Part shown: piece after piece, positions 58,675 through 64,000 of the stretch
Position numbering within the stretch: position 1 is the stretch's first letter
How the letters are laid out: each line of letters opens with the position of its first letter
DNA from: a virus
Reading direction: 5' to 3' (one strand)
Virus record (IMG/VR): IMGVR_UViG_3300009130_001305
Coordinates: 1 to 64,000 of that record
DNA: 64,000 bases
The notes under the pieces: model-generated
What the model saw: the letters and a program-made list of their open reading frames with translations, nothing else
Told to the model about the DNA's origin: nothing
The model's database searches: none
Made by a program: the position numbers and the translations under genes

Positions 58675-59097
58675 ATGGAAGACGAAGTTGCACTAAAAAT
58701 GTTCATTCATCAAATGAATGATCAAGCTAAGGACCTGAACAAGAATATTGTTCAAAAAAGCGCTACAATGCAGGATATTCCTGTAGAAAAAGGAATATAT
58801 AAAAAGAAGAATAATAAGGCGAATGCTCAGCAATTAGCTGCACAGCAACAAATGCTTATTCAACAGCAACAGCAATTAGCTGCACAGCAACAAGTCGTTC
58901 CTCAACAAGTTATCCCTCAACAACAAGTGACTGGAGATCCCGCTCTGTTAAACAATTTAATAGAGCGGGTGTCTTCCGTTGAGAAACAACTTACAAAATT
59001 CCTGACTCTAATTGAACGTAGACTTGCAAAGAACGCAAAAGAAATTAATATACGAATCAAATTGAACGAAGATAATGATTCTACCAATAAAGAATAA
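58675..59097 (+). CDS. glutamine-rich low-complexity protein with internal repeat
   Basis: This 140-residue protein has a charged N-terminus, then a Gln-rich region (about 52-86) with the unit QQLAAQQQ twice, encoded by a perfect 24-nt direct repeat at 58828-58851 and 58870-58893. The C-terminal 45 residues form a likely coiled coil (NNLIERVSSVEKQLTKFLTLIERRLAKN), carried by codons that include a strong hairpin (58939-58969). A trimeric or dimeric coiled-coil tether is a reasonable guess. I know no family. It directly follows gp32 by 1 nt. Confidence 0.6.
   Translation: MEDEVALKMFIHQMNDQAKDLNKNIVQKSATMQDIPVEKGIYKKKNNKANAQQLAAQQQMLIQQQQQLAAQQQVVPQQVIPQQQVTGDPALLNNLIERVSSVEKQLTKFLTLIERRLAKNAKEINIRIKLNEDNDSTNKE
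58828..58893 (+). repeat. perfect 24-nt direct repeat, two copies
   Basis: CAGCAATTAGCTGCACAGCA plus four more bases occurs at 58828-58851 and again at 58870-58893, separated by 18 nt. It encodes the QQLAAQQQ unit of the Gln-rich protein. This kind of repeat is prone to expansion and deletion. Confidence 0.8.
58939..58969 (+). repeat. 31-nt RNA hairpin, 14-bp stem, CAA loop
   Basis: CCCGCTCTGTTAAA, loop CAA, TTTAATAGAGCGGG: 13 Watson-Crick pairs and one G-U pair on the plus-strand transcript. It lies inside a coding region and has no U-run after it, so it is not a normal terminator. On the minus strand the wobble would be an A-C mismatch, so a plus-strand RNA function, such as processing or stability of the gp32-downstream message, is more likely. 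Confidence 0.6.
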
Positions 59098-59806
59098 AGA
59101 TAATTTTATTCAAAATTTTCTTAATCCAGTCTCGCGATTAGACTCATCTGTAACACTAGATATAAATGACAATATATCTACTATAGTACATAATAATTCT
59201 AATATTTTTCTTAAAGCAGAATATAAGATTAACTGGGTGGAGCAACCCGATCGAAATAATATATGTTTACCAGATACAGTAAAACTAATTAAAATTTTAT
59301 CATGTTTAGATGAAGATAATATTGATCTAGAAATACAGACTAATTGTATAAAATATAATAGCAGTGCTAATCGATTTACATATCATTTATTTGATAGTAG
59401 CATAGCTAAAAACGGTGTATTTAATTTTGATAAAATTGATGACATTACATTTAGTACTAACTTTAAACTGACAAAAGAAAAGAACAGCGCAATATTAAAA
59501 GCACTACCGTTCGTTACCGAATCAAGTAAACTATATCTTAAAACCGAAAACACAAATGTGTACGCCGAACTGTCAGATAAAAAACTACAAAACGTTGACA
59601 GTTATACTACAATACTCGCCGAAGGGTATGAAGGAGATAAATTAGATTATGAATTAATTTTAGATATAGAGCTATTTAGACTAATATCCATATTGAGCTT
59701 TTCCGAAGCAACGATATATATAAATAACGAGTATAAAATGCTTATGATTAAACTTCAATTAGAAGGCAGTAATCTTACATTTGTCAGTACTAGTTATAAA
59801 AATTAA
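59075..59806 (+). CDS. 45: sliding clamp (T4 gp45-like)
   Basis: This 243-residue protein has the pattern of T4 gp45 (228 aa): NFIQNFLNPVSRLDSSVTLDIND at the start, IFLKAEYKINW, LPDTVKLIKILSCL, then FKLTKEKNSAILKALPFV, a second domain and a final LEGSNLTFVSTSYKN, with alternating strands as in PCNA-like clamps. It would form the ring that tethers gp43 and is loaded by gp44/gp62. Confidence rests on fold pattern, length and location among replication genes. It overlaps the previous gene by 23 nt. Confidence 0.75.
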   Translation: MILPIKNKDNFIQNFLNPVSRLDSSVTLDINDNISTIVHNNSNIFLKAEYKINWVEQPDRNNICLPDTVKLIKILSCLDEDNIDLEIQTNCIKYNSSANRFTYHLFDSSIAKNGVFNFDKIDDITFSTNFKLTKEKNSAILKALPFVTESSKLYLKTENTNVYAELSDKKLQNVDSYTTILAEGYEGDKLDYELILDIELFRLISILSFSEATIYINNEYKMLMIKLQLEGSNLTFVSTSYKN

Positions 59807-60120
59807 TGAAAAATAAAGTCACAACTTGTGGTTATTTTATCAAGCGCTTAAGAGATAACGGTTATAAGGTCAATAGAATTTTTTCTGATTATACTTCTGA
59901 AGACCCGAGACGCTGGACAATAATGATTAATCCAGAAAAGGCAGCCTTATTTATAACGTGTTATGTTAATTATGACTGGACAGGTGACTTTAAATTCGAA
60001 TTACATGATGGTGTGTTATTTAAAAATCTTCAATTAAAAACAGATAGTATGGAGGTTATTATGACTAAATTAATCGAAAAAAATATTACACCTAATGAAA
60101 AAACAAATGCCAAAACCTAA
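59806..60120 (+). CDS. conserved phage protein, 104 aa
   Basis: This protein has TTCGYFIKRLRDNGYKVNRIFSDYTSEDPRRWTIMINPEKAALFITCYVNYDW, an arrangement I have seen in other marine T4-like phages without a known function. The core is strand-rich with conserved Gly, Tyr, Asp-Pro-Arg and Trp. A nucleic-acid-binding or regulatory role is possible. It shares one nt with gp45 and overlaps the next gene by 26 nt. Confidence 0.6.
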   Translation: MKNKVTTCGYFIKRLRDNGYKVNRIFSDYTSEDPRRWTIMINPEKAALFITCYVNYDWTGDFKFELHDGVLFKNLQLKTDSMEVIMTKLIEKNITPNEKTNAKT

Positions 60121-60388
60121 AAATTTTGATAATCTATTAAAATCCAGCATTAACGCAGCCGAGTCTGTTGAATCTATGGAAGAACAAGATATGTCGTTTA
60201 TTAATGATTATCTTGCTGAGCATCTAAAATCATTTATATTACTCGGATATGACCTTAAAGGAGAAAGTGTAGTAATTGTTTCAGGTAAGAATCCTCAAGA
60301 TTATGACGCTATTGAAACATTATTACGACGAGTAAGTAACATAGACTTTTTTAAAGACATACAAGAACAAACAAATACAAATGAATAA
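60095..60388 (+). CDS. small protein, 97 aa
   Basis: This protein has a Lys-rich start, an acidic VESMEEQDMSFINDYLAEHL and SFILLGYDLKGESVVIVSG, NPQDYDAIETLLRRV. No family is recognised. The alternative start Met at 60107 would give a product four residues shorter. It lies between the clamp group and rmlD, overlapping both neighbours, so it is in the same operon. Confidence 0.55.
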   Translation: MKKQMPKPKNFDNLLKSSINAAESVESMEEQDMSFINDYLAEHLKSFILLGYDLKGESVVIVSGKNPQDYDAIETLLRRVSNIDFFKDIQEQTNTNE

Positions 60389-61289
60389 AATAATTGTCTT
60401 AGGTAACGGTTATATTGGTAAGAAGGCTTATAAGCATTTTGAAGAGAACTTAGAAGGTATATACGATGTAGTTCGCTTGTCGAACTATCCATATACTTCA
60501 CCCGAGGAGTTAAAGGAAACATTATTTACTAATTTAATATCCGAGTTCCGAGGATCACAAACCAAATGGATAATTAATTGTGTTGGTTTTACTGGTTCTC
60601 CAAATGTAGACGCATGCGAAGAACAAAAACAAACATGCTGGGATTTGAACGTAACACTACCTACTATGTTAGCTCAATTCTGCACTCAACATAACGCAAA
60701 ACTTATTAATGTAAGCTCTGGGTGTATATATGATACATTAGACGTGTTTGACACAGTGTCGTTTACTGAAGAAGACGAGCCAAATTTCGGGTTAACTAAC
60801 CCTGATAGTAGTTGGTACAGTAAGACAAAACATGCAGCAGAATTATGTTTAAACAACTTTGACAATGTTTATACTCTACGCATAAGAATGCCTATTTGTA
60901 ATGATTTTAATTCACAAAAAAACTACTTAAGTAAGATTTTAAAATACAATAACGTCTTAAATGATGTAAACTCTAAAACTGTTATTGAGGACTTACTAAT
61001 CGTAATTAATAAAATAATTAATATCGAAGGCTTACCCGGTGGTGTTTATAATTGTGTAAACCCTGAACCTCTCCAAACGTCTGAAGTTTGTAGCATTTTA
61101 GATGATCATGGTTTGTGGAATCCTCATTGGAAGTTTATTACTTACAATGAATTAAAACAACATATTGTTGCTAATAGATCTAATTGCGTTTTATCAATAG
61201 ACAAATTAAAAGCACATGGGTTAGATATGCCAACGGAGCGAGAATCATTATTTAGAATATTGGGTGAAAAAGAAGCATATGAAACATAA
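60381..61289 (+). CDS. RmlD-like dTDP-sugar reductase (extended SDR family)
   Basis: This 302-residue protein has IIVLGNGYIGKKAY (Rossmann GxGxxG), WIINCVGFTGSPNVDACE, LINVSSGCIYD (Ser of the SDR triad), WYSKTKHAAELCL (YxxxK), then YNCVNPEPLQTSEVC. RmlD reduces dTDP-4-dehydrorhamnose to dTDP-rhamnose; this protein could alternatively be another NDP-sugar reductase. It is followed by an RmlB-like gene. Both are encoded among replication genes, away from the main glycan island. Confidence 0.85.
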   Translation: MNKIIVLGNGYIGKKAYKHFEENLEGIYDVVRLSNYPYTSPEELKETLFTNLISEFRGSQTKWIINCVGFTGSPNVDACEEQKQTCWDLNVTLPTMLAQFCTQHNAKLINVSSGCIYDTLDVFDTVSFTEEDEPNFGLTNPDSSWYSKTKHAAELCLNNFDNVYTLRIRMPICNDFNSQKNYLSKILKYNNVLNDVNSKTVIEDLLIVINKIINIEGLPGGVYNCVNPEPLQTSEVCSILDDHGLWNPHWKFITYNELKQHIVANRSNCVLSIDKLKAHGLDMPTERESLFRILGEKEAYET

Positions 61290-62286
61290 AAACATCCTAG
61301 TAACAGGTGGCTTGGGATTTATTGGAAGTCATTTTGTTGAATTACTTTATGATAAATGTACTAATTGTAAGGTAACTATAGTAGATAATTATAGTTATTG
61401 TGTATCTCAAAAAACCGAAAATCATTTATGGGACTTATATAAACATACCCCTGGTCATAATAACGAAATAGATATATGGTATTGCCCTATTTCAGATTTT
61501 AAACTAGACAAACAATATGACTATATTGTAAATTTCGCAGCTGAATCACACGTAGATAATAGTATTAATGACGGGGATGTTTTTATTGATAGTAATTATG
61601 TAGGTGTGTATGAATTATTAAAACAGTTACCTGACAATACGAGATTTCTCCAAGTAGGTACAGATGAAGTATATGGTAGTTTACAATTTGATTCGAATCC
61701 TAGTGAAGAGCATGACCTATTAGAACCGTCTTCTATATACTCTGCAACAAAAGCAGGAGCTGATTTATTAGCATTATCTTTTTATAAGACATATAAGAAA
61801 GATATTATTGTAACAAGATGTACAAATAATTTTGGTCCTAGGCAATACCCCGAGAAACTTATTCCAGTTATCGCTCAAAAAGCTACTAATGACGAACAGA
61901 TACCGGTATACGGTAAAGGTGATAACATACGTCAATGGATATACGTCAAAGATCATTGCGAAAAAATATATAACGTGTTAAAACTAGGAACCTCAGGAAC
62001 AATATATAACCTTGCTCCCGACTCGGAATATAAATCAGAAATACCTAATATTGAAATTGTAAATCTCATATTAGACATACTCGATAAACCTAAAAAATTA
62101 ATTAGTTTTGTTGAGGATAGAAAAGGTCATGATCTTAGATACAGCTTAAGTGATTCAATATATAAGGCGATGATAGTTAAAGCAGGAGACCAATTAGAAT
62201 TTTCTGAAACCAAAAAAACATTTGCCGATGATTTGAAATATACTATAATGTGGTATATTAAAAATGAAAAATGGTGGGACAAATAA
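61279..62286 (+). CDS. rmlB: dTDP-glucose 4,6-dehydratase (RmlB-like)
   Basis: This protein of about 335 residues has ILVTGGLGFIGSHFVE, NFAAESHVDNSI, FLQVGTDEVYGSL, IYSATKAGADLLAL (YxxxK), TRCTNNFGPRQYPEKLIP, and FVEDRKGHDLRYSL, which are strict RmlB marks. It converts dTDP-glucose to dTDP-4-dehydro-6-deoxyglucose, entry to rhamnose and other 6-deoxy sugars. ATG at 61279 is preferred over GTG at 61264. No RmlC was found in the window; an RmlA-like domain occurs in the fusion gene at 21932-23332. Confidence 0.92.
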   Translation: MKHKNILVTGGLGFIGSHFVELLYDKCTNCKVTIVDNYSYCVSQKTENHLWDLYKHTPGHNNEIDIWYCPISDFKLDKQYDYIVNFAAESHVDNSINDGDVFIDSNYVGVYELLKQLPDNTRFLQVGTDEVYGSLQFDSNPSEEHDLLEPSSIYSATKAGADLLALSFYKTYKKDIIVTRCTNNFGPRQYPEKLIPVIAQKATNDEQIPVYGKGDNIRQWIYVKDHCEKIYNVLKLGTSGTIYNLAPDSEYKSEIPNIEIVNLILDILDKPKKLISFVEDRKGHDLRYSLSDSIYKAMIVKAGDQLEFSETKKTFADDLKYTIMWYIKNEKWWDK

Positions 62287-63166
62287 TCTCATAATTGATG
62301 GTAATAATCTCTTATACCGAATATTCTGGACTAATAATTTTAAACTAGATGAAAAAGATAGTCCTGGTCAAGTGTTTTTATTTTTACGATCTTTAAAATC
62401 TTATGTAGATAAGTTTCAACCGAAACAGATTTATTGTACGTGGGATAAGAAATTAGAATGGCCTTCATCTAATTTTAGAACCGAAGTTATTACTGTAGAG
62501 TATAAAGCAAATAGAGACGATGACAAATTCAAAGAAGTTCATCAATACTCAGAAAAAATACAAGAAATTATTTCCTTATTAGGGGTACATAATATGTTCC
62601 CATTAAGAATGGAGGCTGACGATTTAATGTCTTGGTTGTCATCTAGCCTACCTGGTAAAAGTGTTATAGTAACAACTGATAAAGACCTACTACAAACAAT
62701 CTCTGTTGATACAAGAATCTATAGCCCTATAAAAAAGAAAATAGTTACACTACAAAACTTCGAAGAATATACAGGAGTAACTAAAGATCAATATTTAAAT
62801 TACAGAGCAGTAACAGGTGATAAATCTGATAATATACCTGGAATACCTAGATACGGTCTTGCTAGATTTAAAAAATTAGATTTAAATAAACTAACAGAAG
62901 AACAACAAGTTATTTACGAGAGGAATTTAAAATTAATGGACTTAACTACAGGTTATGATTACTACCCTGATGAAGTACCTGTATATGAAGAACAATTAAA
63001 AAAAAGCAAGAATCACAAAAGTGACTATAAAAAATTTATAGAAGAAGCGAAGAAATTGAATATGTGGTCTATTGTAAGAAACTATTCTTCATGGCGCGAA
63101 TCGTTTAATAATAACGAAAATATAATAAATATTATTAACAAGGCGATTAAAAATGCGAAAAGTTGA
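62264..63166 (+). CDS. rnh: 5'-3' exonuclease (T4 RNase H-like, FEN superfamily)
   Basis: This 300-residue protein has NLIIDGNNLLYRI, a YCTWDKKLEWPSS segment, LRMEADDLMSWL (E-A-D-D), VTTDKDLLQ and VTGDKSDNIPGI, the metal-binding motifs of the PIN-like 5' nuclease family. It removes RNA primers and processes Okazaki fragments, and works with gp32. It is the same length as T4 RNase H (305 aa). It overlaps rmlB by 23 nt. Confidence 0.95.
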   Translation: MKNGGTNNLIIDGNNLLYRIFWTNNFKLDEKDSPGQVFLFLRSLKSYVDKFQPKQIYCTWDKKLEWPSSNFRTEVITVEYKANRDDDKFKEVHQYSEKIQEIISLLGVHNMFPLRMEADDLMSWLSSSLPGKSVIVTTDKDLLQTISVDTRIYSPIKKKIVTLQNFEEYTGVTKDQYLNYRAVTGDKSDNIPGIPRYGLARFKKLDLNKLTEEQQVIYERNLKLMDLTTGYDYYPDEVPVYEEQLKKSKNHKSDYKKFIEEAKKLNMWSIVRNYSSWRESFNNNENIINIINKAIKNAKS

Positions 63167-63347
63167 ATATAAAAAAAATCCGAATAACATAATGGGCCCA
63201 GCAGGTAATACAATTACACCTACGATGAGAGAGGTTAGAATGGGTAATGAAATACGTACGGAAGCGCATTATAACGATCCTCATACTGGTCAATTTATTA
63301 CAAAACAAATAGTAGATGTCCGACCAGTAAAAGATGAGCCTAAGTGA
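63153..63347 (+). CDS. small protein, 64 aa
   Basis: This short protein is encoded between the 5' nuclease and the primase, overlapping each by 14 nt, with NIMGPAGNTITPTMREVRMGNEIRTEAHYNDPHTGQF. The sequence looks like a small basic beta-rich protein, possibly tail- or capsid-type, but I recognise no family. The tight overlaps make it a real gene in all likelihood. Confidence 0.6.
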   Translation: MRKVEYKKNPNNIMGPAGNTITPTMREVRMGNEIRTEAHYNDPHTGQFITKQIVDVRPVKDEPK

Positions 63348-64000
63348 CGTTATACCGCAGGAGTATATAGTAGAAAAATTTTATCAATACGCAGGGTATC
63401 CTAAGTATAAAAAATTAACTAATGTATACGAAGGCGGTTGCCCGGTCTGTAGAGAAGGTAAATCTTGGAATAAAAAAAGAAGACTTTACTATATAGTAAA
63501 AGAAAATCATATTTTCTGTCATAATTGTGGTTGGAGTGGTTCACCTGTAAAGTGGGTTCAAGAGGTAACAGGTAAAAATTACATTGATATAATTAATGAA
63601 TGTAAGAATGTAAATGTATTTAATATTCCTATTGAAAAGGACATTCCCATAACTCCGGAGAAACCGCCACAGTCTCTTCCCGGTGATTGTGTTAATTTAT
63701 ATGATAAAGTACAGTGTAGTTTTTATAATCATGAACCTATGGTAAATCATGCTATAATTACATGCAAAGAAAGGAGATTACTAACTGCAATTAATAAACC
63801 TAAAACGTTGTGGTTTAGTAGAAATGATTTCGTCCATAAAAATAGAATAATAATACCTTTCTATGACGACAATAAAATTATATTTTATCAATCGAGAAAA
63901 TTAAAACAAAATAAAAAAGATACAAAGCCAAAATATCTTTCAAAAATAGGAGCCGATAAAACAATATTTAATATTGATAAAATAGATAACGATTTAGATT
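63334..64000 (+). CDS. 61: DNA primase (T4 gp61-like), cut by the right edge
   Basis: The frame is open from ATG at 63334 to the right edge, 222 full codons. Residues 36-65 form a zinc ribbon with CPVC (Cys36, Cys39) and CHNC (Cys62, Cys65), the DNA-binding finger of DnaG/gp61 primases. Further on, RIIIPFYDDNKIIFYQSRKL fits the start of the TOPRIM domain with an acidic FYDD. gp61 makes RNA primers with gp41. The C-terminal half is outside the window. Confidence 0.85.
   Translation, partial: MSLSDVIPQEYIVEKFYQYAGYPKYKKLTNVYEGGCPVCREGKSWNKKRRLYYIVKENHIFCHNCGWSGSPVKWVQEVTGKNYIDIINECKNVNVFNIPIEKDIPITPEKPPQSLPGDCVNLYDKVQCSFYNHEPMVNHAIITCKERRLLTAINKPKTLWFSRNDFVHKNRIIIPFYDDNKIIFYQSRKLKQNKKDTKPKYLSKIGADKTIFNIDKIDNDLD

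Noticed and set aside
58939-58969. Hairpin as a transcription terminator
   Set aside because: There is no U-run after the stem and the gene continues through it for about 130 nt, so a rho-independent terminator is unlikely.
1-64000. tRNA, rRNA, CRISPR array or integrase/attachment site
   Set aside because: Gene-free gaps are few and short, and none read as a cloverleaf, repeat-spacer array or attachment repeat by eye. A covariance-model scan would settle the tRNA question.
1-64000. A chromosomal polysaccharide locus rather than a phage genome
   Set aside because: The T4-type replisome, gp55-type sigma factor, gp62, gp45 and UvsX/UvsY/UvsW sit on both sides of the glycan island, with no housekeeping genes.

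Overview
The window is part of a strictly lytic, AT-rich, T4-like tailed-phage genome, probably a large marine myovirus. The support is a full T4-type replication, recombination and late-transcription set with T4-like order: family B DNA polymerase (gp43), sliding clamp (gp45), clamp-loader small subunit (gp62), helicase (gp41), primase (gp61), ssDNA-binding protein (gp32), UvsX/UvsY/UvsW, gp46/gp47, RNase H-type 5' exonuclease and late sigma factor gp55. No integrase, rRNA or tRNA gene was seen. I cannot name the host; low G+C, compact overlapping genes and gene content resemble marine T4-like phages.

Layout. 1-3.5 kb (minus strand): an XPD/DinG-type helicase cut by the left edge, small genes, a GroES-like co-chaperonin, gp62 and a DUF366-like gene. 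3.6-33.7 kb: an uninterrupted, mostly minus-strand glycan island. It has about twenty glycosyltransferase-like genes (families resembling GT2, GT4/GT-B, GT8, GT25, GT29, GT32, DUF616 and a six-member paralogous family with a GQPRF signature), six methyltransferase domains, a radical SAM protein, two CMP-sugar synthetase-like genes, a HAD/nucleotidyltransferase fusion, an HpcH/HpaI aldolase, a GDPD-like protein and an SGNH hydrolase. 33.7-41 kb: PhoH, a nucleotide-kinase-like protein, queE, queD, folE, several late-promoter genes (a Pro-rich nucleotidyltransferase and an ADP-ribosyltransferase-like protein) and a RecU-like nuclease. 41-64 kb (plus strand): the replication/recombination operons, with queC, a GMP reductase-like gene, a class II glutamine amidotransferase, two glycosyltransferases and rmlB/rmlD-like genes placed among them. 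The primase is cut by the right edge.

How the genes fit together. FolE, QueD, QueE and QueC make preQ0, the precursor of 7-deazaguanine DNA modifications. A free-standing amidotransferase next to queC, and a DUF366-like gene, suggest further tailoring. The inserting transglycosylase (DpdA) is not in the window. The glycan island could build or decorate a complex polysaccharide on the virion or on the infected cell; its targets are unknown.

Regulation. Seven plus-or-minus-strand promoters of sigma70 type have the -10 box 6-7 nt before the start codon, so the transcripts should be leaderless or nearly so. They precede early-type genes (helicase, DUF366, queD, folE, uvsY, gp43 and the gene before uvsX). 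A second set of T/G/AATAAATA boxes matches the T4 late-promoter consensus and again lies very close to start codons, consistent with the gp55-type sigma factor encoded here.
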